From assembly GCF_914767665.1 (NCBI RefSeq), contig NC_059501.1, forward strand, positions 83,550,798-83,614,797: a DNA stretch of 64,000 nucleotides, read 5' to 3'. The notes beneath the pieces were generated by a model that ran no database searches, was not told the DNA's origin, and saw only the letters and a list, made by a program, of their open reading frames with translations. Of the stretch, positions 1-10,143 are shown piece after piece. Positions within the stretch are counted from its first letter, which is position 1. Each line of letters begins with the position of its first letter. The DNA is from Harmonia axyridis. Lineage: Eukaryota; Arthropoda; Insecta; Coleoptera; Coccinellidae. A program made the position numbers and the translations under genes.

Positions 1-87
1 AGAATGTAAACTCAGGGCAGTTTCTTTATGATAACGTACTAGTTTTCAATTAGAAACAACCATTTCTATATTACAAATACATCTTAC

Positions 88-295
88 CAGCCAAAACGAA
101 GGAACTGACTGTAGAAATGAAACCACTCAAGAAAGAATTGAAAGGAAATGTTCCTACTAAAACACAGTAAACAAACTGAACGATGCCGGTCAAGAGAATG
201 TATAATAAATAAGCATCAATTATCTTTAACTTTTTCGGGGTTTTGTTTGTGTATTCTGTATAAAATTTGGAAATAACTGTTCCTATGTTTGCCAT
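88..295 (-). CDS. DAD1: DAD1, oligosaccharyltransferase subunit, first coding exon (partial)
   Basis: The ATG at 295 opens 69 codons plus one base, ending at a consensus donor (minus-strand GTAAGA beginning at 87). The translation carries the DAD1/Ost2 signature: a short cytosolic N-terminus, then DAYLLYILLTG in the first membrane helix and LVGTFPFNSFLSGFIS leading into the second. DAD1 is a small (about 113 residues) membrane subunit of the ER oligosaccharyltransferase that transfers glycan to nascent proteins. About 60% of the protein is here; the rest must lie in exons left of the window. It is transcribed away from GBA2, with 478 bp between the two ATGs. The family call is very secure. 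Confidence 0.95.
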
Positions 296-773
296 TTTTC
301 AAAATTAATTTCTAGTAGAACCAGAAATCAGAAAAAACCAACCTCCCAAAATTTAGGAATTAGTAGTGTCAACGTCACCTGTTTTTTCATGAACTAAATA
401 ATTCTAAAACACATAGAAACTATAATTCAGTAACATCAGAACTACGATTTCAATTGAATTGATAAAAATAATTATTTCATTATAAGACTTCTGTTTCAGT
501 CGTTCTGATTGTTATATCAATACTTTGCTGAATATAAGAAGTTTGGCGTTAGATACCTTGACAGTTCTTCAATTAGTTCGAAATAACAGTAGCTCAACAG
601 TATTGCTGTGTTGTGTTGCTAGTCTGGGAAATCTATTCAAAATTAAGGAAAACAAAGCGATTGATAAAGAAACAGAATGCAATTTTATATTTCATTCCGG
701 TTTTAGATATCCTAGAGTTCAGTTGCTAAATGCAGTCAAATATACCGCTGAGATAATTAAAATCCGTTAAAAC
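296..773. promoter_or_regulatory. Shared intergenic/promoter region between DAD1 and GBA2
   Basis: These 478 bp separate two divergent ATGs and must hold both 5'UTRs and at least one promoter. A long open frame at 525-770 ends 3 bp before the GBA2 ATG but shows no recognisable protein and is probably 5'UTR. I see no convincing TATA box or initiator. Promoter function is inferred from position only. Confidence 0.5.
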
Positions 774-3700
774 ATGAAGAGTTCTAATCGGGAAACTGAT
801 ATTCCAAAGTACGGTTTGAAACTGAAATTAAATCATGAATATCCCGAAGATAGAACTCAAGCATACGTTCCTAGTCTACGTACAATTTTTACTCTTTTTC
901 CATTAATTATCAGGTAACGTCTCAATAGAAATATTTTTTCAAGATTTTCATTCATAGTTATTTCTAGGTACATATTCTTCTATTTGAAATGTAAAATAAG
1001 TGGCAAGACCATTATTATGGATTATGTTCATCCTAAAAGAGCTAAACGTATTTATGGTAAGCAGAATTTTTCATATTCCTTGTATAGAATTTTTTAATGA
1101 AAGAATTAGGGAAATAGTTGTATTGTATCCAAAGAGTAAACTAATAGATTTTCTTGTCAATGAAATCATATCCTGATTGAAAGTAAAATCTTTTTAAGGT
1201 GTTCCTCTTGGAGGAATAGGTTCAGGTTCTATTGGCAGAGGTTATAAGGGGGAATTCTGCAGATTTCAGATGAAACCAGGTCTCTATGAATGGAAAACAG
1301 TAGAAGCAAACCAATTCATAGTAACAATAAAAGATGAACATCAGAAAACTATATTCCACAGTTTATTATCAACATATCCGTAAGTGTTCTATTGAAACTA
1401 TTGAGACTTTCTTGTGTGAGAATTGCAATCATTCAATGCTGTATTATGAAAATGAAAAGGGTTTACATCAATGATATCACTAGCATTCATTGTGAAAACT
1501 TGATTTGAAATAACAATGAAGGTATACAATATAGTTTCATTTCATCAATACCATATTGTGAATGAGTAAAATGAATAACAGAGTCTGAAGTTGGACTAAG
1601 TTCAACAAACATTTTTTTTCAAATGCTGATTTTATTATAAAATTATCATGGAGATAATCGATGTGGATTGTATTGTTTGATACCTATCTCAAAATCAGTG
1701 AAAAATCTAGATTAGATGAAGTTGAATGATATTGAGTCATACTTTGACTAATTATTTAGAATTGAATTGTTATATCCATTAAGTGAATAATTTCAAAAAC
1801 TATAAACTGAGAATAATGGATTAAGCATAAATAGACTCATAAAATTCCACAGGTATGAAGTCAATACTAGATAACCTTTGGTCATTAAGTTAAGGTCATA
1901 GCAATCTGGTTTAGTTTTTCCTAAACATATCACTCACATTACATAGAATGTTGGCTGATAAGAGTAGTTTGTTATCTTATTCTTGTTCATAATCATGAAG
2001 AGTAGCAAATTTTACTTAAAACCTTATTATTCCAAAGCCTTAAGGAATTTTATTGTAGGAAAAAAACTTTGAGCTCTTGGAAAAGTTTGATTGAAGCTGA
2101 TAAATGTAAATATACAGGCCTGTACCCAAGAAGTTGGACAGAATACGATATTTCAGAATATGGTGTCAAATTACTTTGTAGACAAGTGTCGCCCATAATC
2201 CCTAATAATTATAAGGTATATAATTAAAACATATCTATGTTTAATGATTAATTAATGAATTAATGCTAGGATTCCACATTGCCATGTGCTGTTTTCGAAT
2301 GGAATGTTGAAAATGTTTGTGACACCGACAGGACTGTAACGATTGCTTTCACTTTCAAAAATGGAACAGGAAACAAGAAAGAAGATAAATTATGTAAATA
2401 CTACATTACTTCTATTGCAATAAAATTACATTTAATAATAAAAGAAGTTTTCAGTATATTTTACAATCAAAAGTATATCAAGGTAATAGGCTAACTGACA
2501 ATATGGTTAATATTGTCCTATATTGATATCCTGACGTTGATTTGACAAAAATGCGAAAAAAAACTCAAATCAAGACCATTTTCATTTGGTGAGAAAATAA
2601 CTTACCGGATATTAATTTGCAGTTATTTGAATTTTGTTCCGAGTGACATTACTGGTGCTGACAATTTTTAGTGTTATTTTTTGGGAAATATTAAAGCTAA
2701 TTGAAAATATCCAGTTTTTTTCATTCAAGAGGATTGTCAGATAGCCTATTCTATAGTTAATGGTTAAAGAAATAATTGAAGTTGATTTCAGCTTCAAGTC
2801 ACTCCAAAGCCTTCAGTGTTGGGGGCACTGATGGTGTCATTTTGTATCACACAGTCTGTGGTATGCCAGCTAGCTATGTATTGGCAACAGAAGCAGGTAA
2901 AGGCAGAGAAATTTCGAAGTGCCTTCATTTCGATCCCAATTCCAGTGGTTCGGAGCCTTGGTATCAATTGAAAAACGATGGAAAGTTCCAGAAACACGCG
3001 GACTCTAATACGAAGATAATTCACGGAGAGATGGCTTGTGGCCTTGCGGTAAAACTGACAGTAAAACCAACTGAAACAGAAGTCATCAAATATAATTTGG
3101 TTTGGGATATACCGTTGATAAATTTTCCCATGAAAGCGAAGAAGTATTACAAAAAATACACTGATTTCTTTGGCCGTGAAGATGCAGCCCTGAAGATTTC
3201 TCAGTATTCTTTTCAAAACTACAGACAGTGGGAAAAAGATATTCATGCATGGCAGAGTACAGTTTTAAATGATAGGTGAGCGGTCAAAAATTCTCCCCTT
3301 ACAAAGTTGTAAGTCAATTTTTTCATGCTTTAGTAATATCCCAACATGGTTCAAAACTGCTGTATTCAATCAGTTATATTTTGTGAGTGATGGTGGAAGT
3401 ATTTGGCTTACTTTGGACGAAAAGGAGAAGGAAGCATTACCAGAAACAGATCCAAGGTATGTCGAGTTATTTTAAAGTTTAAAATTGAGTTATAGTTGAG
3501 ATATTTGCTTTTTCTTGAATCTGCTTGTAAAGGGTGTTTTTTTTAGGGCTATAGAACTTTATATTGCAATAAAACAACGATGGATTATTCGATTGACATG
3601 AATTTTATTTATCCGCAAGATAATCTTGTGGCATTACATTTTAAATATGATTTTTGGCATATAACTCCACGGCTGGCTCGGATGTAGTCCAATCTGGACG

Positions 3701-6700
3701 TCCAATTTTCGATGACTTTTTCCAACATTTGTGGCCGTATATCGGCATAACATTGCAAATGTTGTCTTCCAAATGGTCAGGGTTTGTGGCTTATCCGCAT
3801 AGACCAATGACTTTACAAAGCCCCACAGAAAGTAGTCTAGCGGTGTTAAATCACAAGATCTTGGAGGCCAATTCACAGGTCCAAAACGTGAAATTAGGCG
3901 GCCACAAAACGTGTCTTTCAATAAATCGATTGTGGCACGAGCTGTGTGACATGTTGCGCCGTCTTGTTGGAACCACAGCTCCTGGACATCATGGTTGTTC
4001 AATTCAGGAATGAAAAAGTTAGTAATCATGGCTCTATACCGATCACCATTGACTGTAACGTTCTGGCCATCATCGTTTTTGAAGGAGTACGGACCAATGA
4101 TTCCACCAGCCCATACACTTGAGGATTAGCTTCACTCCAAATGCGGCAGTTTTGTTTGTTGACGTAGCCATGCAACCAGAAGTGCGCTTCATCGATAAAA
4201 TGGACGTAGTGAACAGTAATGCCAACTTAAAGTTATATACCTCGAAAAAAACACCCGTTACATTGTTTTGAATTTGTCATTTTTGTGATTATTTGTTCAT
4301 ACTAAATCTTCATAGCCAATAATGAACTTTTGGAATATCACTTGAGGTGATGAAAACAAAAACCAGCGAAACTTGATACTTTGCACCTCAATGTCATTTA
4401 TCTCTCTCTTGGAAATTTTTTTTCAGGAAACGGAAAAGCATATCAAAATAAAAAAGCATAAGGTTCAATTTTTCGTCTTGCCATACATGCCACTATTTAT
4501 TGTCACTGAATTTACAATTTTTTTTGAAAATAGAATAAAAGATTGAAATAGATGATCTCTTTTTCGCGAGGCGTTGTCAGCCAATTTTTTTGGTGCATCT
4601 TCTTGAGGATTTCCTCAGAAAATAGAATGTTCTTTATTCTAAGGGGATTGCGGTGTTTCATCCCGGAACCACTGATGGAATCGCCAGTATTGCAACTCAG
4701 TGGTCCCTGCCATATACACGCTCCGTATCCATATAAGAGTGTGGTGATTTTGTCATAGATCGGTTGGGTTTATGTCCCAAGCAGTGCCCTTCTCCCGAAA
4801 ATTGCTCGGCCTTCGACGCGATCTCTCTATTTTGTTTTTTATTCTAAAGCTCGAAGTTGAATGATAACATGATTCTACACAAAATGTTTTTCGTTATTAG
4901 AAGAACATATGGCAGGTATGCTTACCTGGAAGGACACGAGTATAGAATGTACAACACCTACGATGTTCACTTTTACGCTTCTTTTGCGTTGAGCATGAAT
5001 TGGCCACATCTTCAAAGCATAATACAATACGAGATGAAGGATATGGTGTTCGAGGAAATTCCTGACAAGGTAACCATGCTCTTTGATGGAGAGAGTGTCG
5101 AGAGGAAAGTTGTGAATACAATTCCCCATGATATTGGAAATCCAGGTTAGTGGTACGCTATTTAAGTGTTTTTTGAAGAACCAGTAATACAGTGCATTGT
5201 TGGAGTAAAATCGCAAGAATTTTCATTTTATAACATAAAAGGGGAACCCTTACATGAAGTTTTTCGTTGAAATAATGTGTATAGTTGGCCAAACTGTTAT
5301 GTCTATTTTTGAAGTAATGCATTCGACCTAAAATTGTATATTTAGAACTACTAGCCATTGACAACAATATCGGTGGACTAAGAAGAGTGCAAGTAATTTT
5401 GATTTGTATGAAATAGACCGATTTATGGAACTCAACACCTGGTAAATATGAAGATTTGGTGCCACATATGTACTCATTGCTTTTGTAAAATTTATAGCTT
5501 ATATTTAGAACGAAGTTCCTTGCGATGAAGACTTTCACATTACAAAGAGAATTGAATATCATTTAAAAAATTTTAAATAAATTTTAGCCAAATATCTTTG
5601 ATTCAAGGTGAAGAACCTTTTGTCCTCCCCAATGCTTACAACATTCACGACGTGAGCGAATGGAAAGATTTGAACTCAAAGTTTGTCCTGCAAGTTTTTC
5701 GAGACGCTTGGCTTACCCAAGATGGAAAAGTCAACGAAGTTTATCTCAGAGATATGTACGATGCTTGTTACATAGTCACCATGAATCTCTTAAAATTCGA
5801 TACTGACAAAGATGGTCTCATAGAGAACAACTCTAAGCCTGACCAAACATACGATACTTGGACCATGACTGGACCCAGGTAAGAAATCCAAGCTTTGGGA
5901 ATATCTTGTTAGTACATAAAAAAAAATTGTAGTGCCTATTGTGGAGGACTGTGGCTGGCATCACTGTTTGCCATGGTAAAAATGGCTGAACGCCTAGGCA
6001 AAGAAGAAGATTCCAAAACATTCCGCGACCTGTTGGAAAAAGGAAAAAATTCCTTCGATAATAAACTTTGGAACGGTATTTATTACAATTTCGACTGTTC
6101 AGAAGATGAGAAGAAATCTATAATGGCTGATCAGCTGTGCGGCCATTGGTATTTGAGAAGCAGCGGATTCAATTACGAAGTGAGTAGTTCAAAACGCATA
6201 AAAATGAGGTTAGGTACAGTGATACATAGAGATGAGCGATACCGTGATTTCTAGATCACGTTGTGAAACGTGAACGTTACTTTATGATATCAGTGATCAC
6301 TGTTTAGGTTGCTTGTTATTAATATTTGTATGAATCACCCGAACCTTAGTTCGTTTATCTTTGCAACTCGAATTAGTCACTCTTATCATTCAAAGCAAAA
6401 TTAATGAAAAATTATTATGAAAACATCCATTTTTCTTACATTTTCAACTCTTTTCCTTATTTCAGATTAAGTAAGGAACGTAACAGAAGGATATCGATTT
6501 TTCAAATGTTTCCTCAAATTTGAAGAGGTGGTTTTGAAAGATAATTTCAACTTGCATAAATTACAAGTAGCATAATTTACATCAACTTGTGTGAAGAAAG
6601 CCCAAAGATTGCTGGTCTTTCGCCTGTTATTATTCTTTCGCCTATTATTATTATGTCTCTGACGTGTTTCCGTTTATTTTTTATAATACATAGTACCATT

Positions 6701-8134
6701 TATTGCTTCGGTCGGCAACTTCAATATAGAAAGAATTTCTTTGGGGTTGTTTATCAAAGATAAGCATAAAATTAGAATTTTATTGCCACCACCAATTATG
6801 AATTAATTCAGTAGTTATTATTTGTTTGTAGCAAGAATTTATTGTTTAACTAGTACTACAAAAATACTTCCTAAAGCAGGCGAAGTTGCCTGCTGGGATT
6901 GTCATAAAAATATGCAATTATGTTAGTCGAAAAACGTTCCGAAGCAATAAAAACATTAGGCTGCCTTCATAATTTACGACTGCAACGAACGATGATATGC
7001 CCTGAAAAGATCTGTGAAATGTTCAAACTGTGATCCCGTCACGCTCTGTATTCGTTTTTCGGAACCGTGACTACCTGTGACATTCTGATATCAGTGATTA
7101 AATCACAGTTCGTGAAATATCGCTCATCTCTAGTGATACATTCATTTTTTTAGGTATTTCCGGAGGAGAATGTTCGCAGTAGCCTGAAAACTATTTATGC
7201 CAATAATGTGCAATCTTTTTGTAATGGAAATATGGGAGCTGTAAACGGATTCATTCATGGAGACCAAGATCATTTTACAATACAGAGTTTGGAAGTATGG
7301 CCTGGTGTGACCTATTCCTTAGCTTCCACTATGATATTCGAGGTATTTGTTTAATTTAATTATGTTTTTCTACATTCATGCAAAAAGCAAAACTTTATTG
7401 ACTTATATTTAGTGGAAAAAGAAGTTCTTTATTGCACTAGTGCAATAAAGTTTTTAATGCACTCATCTGTCATTCTACTTCAACGTGCTGTCATCATGGC
7501 AAACAAATATTTCAGCCTGAATAGAAATAACGATGTACAGTTACCAAGTACTAGTACGTTCACAGCAGTAAAAAATCAAGAAGTGGATTTAAAAAGTACA
7601 TCACTACGAAATATTCATATTGAAAATTGCACCAATTGTTCATTCACTTTCAACATTGAGGGTAAAAATAAAGTTTGAGTTAAATTGTTCGTAACGTATT
7701 AGTTCCTGTTTCAATGCAAATCGATATTAATAATAAAGCATTCAAGTTGCGCTTTTCATTTTCCTACACCTAGTGCCGCACCTCAATAAATCATTTTTTG
7801 CTTTTTGCATGAACGTAGAAAAAATTTTGTATGCAACTCGTGCAAAAATTGTTTATTGCACGTCGAGTGCAATAAACATTCACTTTTTGCACTTGTTGCA
7901 TAAATAACTATTTATTAATGTTTTTCATCGCCTTTTTCGTTTCAGGGTATGATAGCTGAAGGATTTAAGACTGCAGAAGGGATGTACAATGCAATGACTG
8001 ACATGTTTGGACTTGCTTTTGACTATCCAGAAGCTATTTATGCTCATAAAAACTATCGTTCTATTGGTTATATGCGACCTCTAAGTATATGGTCAATGTT
8101 ACTGGCTTACCAGAAGAGTCAAGTGAAAAATTAA
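774..8134 (+). CDS. GBA2: Non-lysosomal glucosylceramidase (GBA2, GH116), 12 coding exons
   Basis: Join 774-913, 968-1056, 1199-1379, 2059-2215, 2270-2393, 2792-3275, 3334-3456, 4901-5145, 5608-5878, 5933-6179, 7154-7342, 7946-8134. The parts sum to 2439 nt, 812 residues plus TAA, in frame at every junction. GBA2 hydrolyses glucosylceramide to glucose and ceramide on ER/Golgi/plasma membranes. The N-terminal beta-sandwich domain includes PLGGIGSGSIGRG (near residue 80). The catalytic GH116 domain includes YLEGHEYRMYNTYD (from about 441), expected to hold the nucleophile Glu, and PDQTYDTW (592-599), expected to hold the acid/base Asp. SAYCGGLW and YMRPLSIW are also family hallmarks. Length is slightly short of vertebrate GBA2. 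Introns 7, 10 and 11 carry a mariner, a hAT and a small-ORF repeat. ATTAAA at 8244 is a possible poly(A) signal. The ATG at 774 is the first that gives the conserved N-terminus. Confidence 0.95.
1380..2058 (+). other. GBA2 intron 3
   Basis: AT-rich intron between exons 3 and 4, with GTAAGT donor and TTGTAG acceptor. I see no ORF, transposon end or RNA gene in it. Confidence 0.7.
3530..4258 (-). mobile_element. Mariner-family element copy 1 (internally deleted), in GBA2 intron 7
   Basis: The element is flanked by TA on both sides and bounded by inverted termini of the AAAGGGTGTTTTTTT type (right end reads AAAAAAACACCCGT on plus). A minus-strand transposase fragment includes FQQDGATCHTARATIDLLKD and CDLTPLDYFLWG, the second and third catalytic Asp regions. 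The frame shifts after KPQT. The N-terminal and first-Asp part is largely missing: near 4196 the sequence jumps from the FxDEAHF region to the 5' end. It cannot make an active transposase. The rest of intron 7 (4259-4900) shows nothing recognisable. Confidence 0.85.
6227..7132. mobile_element. Non-autonomous hAT-type element in GBA2 intron 10
   Basis: A 906-bp insertion bounded by the inverted termini TAGAGATGAGCGATA and TATCGCTCATCTCTA. It is flanked by a perfect 8-bp target duplication GTGATACA (6219-6226 and 7133-7140). Eight-base duplications and TAGAGATG-type ends are typical of hAT transposons. No transposase ORF is present. Subterminal regions share further inverted motifs (TGATATCAGTGAT at both ends). 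The right end lies only 13 bp before the exon 11 acceptor AG. Confidence 0.9.
7353..7910 (+). mobile_element. Small-ORF repeat element, copy A (GBA2 intron 11)
   Basis: About 560 bp, closely related to the inverted copy at 23532-24060. Features are subterminal TGCAATAAA and ATGCAAAAAGC motifs, an internal TTATTGCACTAGTGCAATAAAG palindrome and a right end reading ATAAATAACTA. The right boundary is well defined by comparison with copy B; the left one is approximate. It contains the 60-residue ORF listed separately. The family is not one I recognise; the inverted subterminal motifs suggest a DNA transposon. Confidence 0.65.
7496..7678 (+). CDS. 60-residue ORF inside small-ORF repeat copy A
   Basis: ATG to TGA, 60 codons, beginning MANKYFSLNR and containing NIHIENCTNCSFTFNIEG near the C-terminus. 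Between copies A and B the last 45 codons differ at only four positions, three of them synonymous, which hints that the family's source copy was selected as coding. Copy B is frameshifted after FSL. The short Ile/Asn/Cys/Phe-rich C-terminal segment resembles an amyloid-type or beta-strand interaction motif, but that is only an impression. I do not recognise the protein. It lies inside a GBA2 intron and is not part of GBA2. Confidence 0.4.
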   Translation: MANKYFSLNRNNDVQLPSTSTFTAVKNQEVDLKSTSLRNIHIENCTNCSFTFNIEGKNKV

Positions 8135-8455
8135 TACGTACGAGATATTATATCAACGTAATTTTAAGATTAAGAATCATAATGTTTAGTTTTAAATGGG
8201 CACATTTATTATTTGAATCTCCGTATTATTTTATCTACAAAGTATTAAATATGTGTTTTTTTTAATGTGATTTTTTTTTAATCGTGATTATTATAAATTC
8301 CTCAATATGTCTACCCAGCAGTATGGAGTTCAGGAACACAGCTCTACGTTTGGAGCATAAGTTGATCTAATCTAATTTCTTACAAATCAACTAGACCAAA
8401 GAGAATATATAATTACGATCATCATGGGCTTTAAGCAGTCAGCTGACGCAAAACA
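8135..8455 (+). other. GBA2 3' flank
   Basis: 3'UTR and intergenic DNA. ATTAAA at 8244-8249 is the nearest plausible poly(A) signal. Nothing else is recognised. Confidence 0.4.
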
Positions 8456-8645
8456 CGTAAAAATCCTACTGAAAAAATGGGAATCCATGGCAAAGACCTT
8501 GAGCTCACCAAGAAACAATATGTTCAAGGGAATGAGAAAAAAATTTCATATGAAACAACAAAAACTGGAGTTCCACAAGGCACGGTTCTGGGTCCATTAT
8601 TATACCTAATTAACCTGGTATATGTACTGGATGTTTGCACACAAT
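8456..8645 (+). mobile_element. LINE reverse-transcriptase fragment
   Basis: The frame with codons starting at 8564 reads TGVPQGTVLGPLLYLINLV, the GVPQG motif of non-LTR retrotransposon reverse transcriptases. Upstream in the same frame is LTKKQYVQ. The fragment is short, lacks the YxDD motif and ends in a stop soon after. It is a dead remnant lying directly beside the Tc1 remnant. Confidence 0.75.
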
Positions 8646-8704
8646 AATGTTCTAGTCGAAAAAACCCTACATAAGAAGATGAAACTAGTCTTGGAAAAGT
8701 AGCG

Positions 8705-9450
8705 GAACCTCAGCAATCACATTTGGTCTCCAATTTCAAAATTTTCCCAATGGATATGCTCTCTCGCAAAATCCAAACGCGCCCTTCGATGGGCTGGGGT
8801 AAGAGCTGGGCCTCTTGCCGCGACACGAGGCCTTAAATCATATTCTTTGAGGCGATTTCTTATTGTCTGAGTGCTAATTTGCACCCCATGAGTTTGCTCA
8901 AGCTGATTTTGAAGGAGGCGAGCGGTTGCAAACCGTTGTCTCAACGAAGAAACTCTCAAGTAACGTTCTTGAATGGCAGTTGTTACCCGTGGTCTACCCT
9001 GTCCTGGTCTTGGGACATTCATACCTGTCTCCCTGAATCGCTGCAACATTCTGGACACACATGTATGGGACACTCCAAACCTTTCTGCAATTCGTGTGTA
9101 TGTCCACCCTCACCCTTCTTCTCGCAAAACTACCGCTTGGGCACATTCCTCTTGGGTCAAATTGCGTGTTTCGCGTTGCATAGCGATCGAGTGTAGAAAA
9201 TCAAACGAAAGAAAAACTATTGATCACTAGAATTGATCGAGATTTCAGAATGGAGCCAATACATTCAAAATCTGATAATCTCATCTTTTTTATTCTTGCT
9301 GGGAAAAAACATATGTACTGAAGAAAAACGTTGAAAGTGGATAACATATGCATGCATAATTCTGATAAAAATAATTATCATTGAGAACACCTTCAGTTGT
9401 AGAATAAATTTGAGATTTCCATAATGTACGTTAATTCTTTTGCGCAGTGT
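8705..9450 (-). mobile_element. Tc1-like transposon remnant, N-terminal part of transposase
   Basis: The minus strand from ATG 9181 encodes a Tc1-type start followed by the paired helix-turn-helix region (RIAERFGVSHTCVSRMLQRF, then GRPRVTT, then TIRNRLKE). An in-frame TGA sits within a GGGTGAGGGTGG stretch, as if GGGTG had been duplicated. The catalytic domain is gone: homology stops near 8717. The 5' end is preserved: plus-strand TTAATTCTTTTGCGCAGTG at 9431-9449 is a Tc1-type terminal repeat followed by TA. The element is inactive. Confidence 0.85.
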
Positions 9451-9451
9451 A

Positions 9452-10143
9452 TTTATTGATGGTGATTAGAAAAGTTAAAAAATATAAATATCATATTGTT
9501 ATACAACCCCCACAAGTAAAGAAGAAGGAGAAAATCAGAATTGTTTTTTTTATTTATTTTTATTATTGTATTATTTATTTGTGCCAGTTAGGATTCTATC
9601 GTTACATCATAAGTCAAATTACCACTTCAAGACACCTGTTTTCAAAAAATCTGTTCCGCTCGCATGATCTCTAAAGTAGAACACACAGGCAAAAACCCAC
9701 CTGAAGAACCTTCCTCAATCATCACTATACTAATCGATTCCGACATATCTTAATCATACAGGGTGTTGCACAATTAGTGTGCACATGTGTACTACTAAAC
9801 GCATAGCCGATCGAATCGGCAAAGTAAGCCAAGCGACTCCTTTTTGGTGTTCTTTTAACCTAATGATATCGGAAAAAGAGACTCTCTTGTCTTGTGTATG
9901 CTACAAGCGTTGACCAGCTATGCTGTTACCGTTAGGTTACAGAACTTTGCCGTGCGGGGCAAAATCAGACGGACGGAGGTGTACAGTTCGATCTTCGAGT
10001 TCTTCAGCGGCGCTAGAAAACGAGTTGCGGTCTCGCGCGAAGATTTGTACTTTTTTTTTGATCCGGTAGGGTTATCCGGAAAATTGTGATTTGGGTTTTT
10101 GTTAGAGTGTAGTTTATTTTCCTCCCAGGAGGATTTGATCGAT
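9452..10143 (+). promoter_or_regulatory. Upstream region of the Spätzle-like gene
   Basis: Intergenic DNA, then from about 9930 to 10060 a conspicuously GC-richer stretch with several CG dinucleotides, unlike its surroundings. GTACAGTTCG at 9981 resembles an arthropod initiator. An open frame at 9892-10089 has no recognisable product and stops before the ATG. A promoter plus 5'UTR is the likeliest content, inferred from position and composition. Confidence 0.4.

Noticed and set aside
525..770. 81-codon ORF just upstream of GBA2
   Set aside because: No family resemblance, and it stops 3 bp before the conserved GBA2 ATG; treated as 5'UTR.
2794..3246. 150-codon minus-strand ORF
   Set aside because: Antisense shadow of GBA2 exon 6, whose plus-strand translation is clearly conserved.
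4875..5216. 113-codon minus-strand ORF
   Set aside because: Antisense shadow of GBA2 exon 8.
9892..10089. ORF in the GC-richer region upstream of spz exon 1
   Set aside because: Not recognisable and not in frame with MKRLLVL; more likely promoter or 5'UTR.
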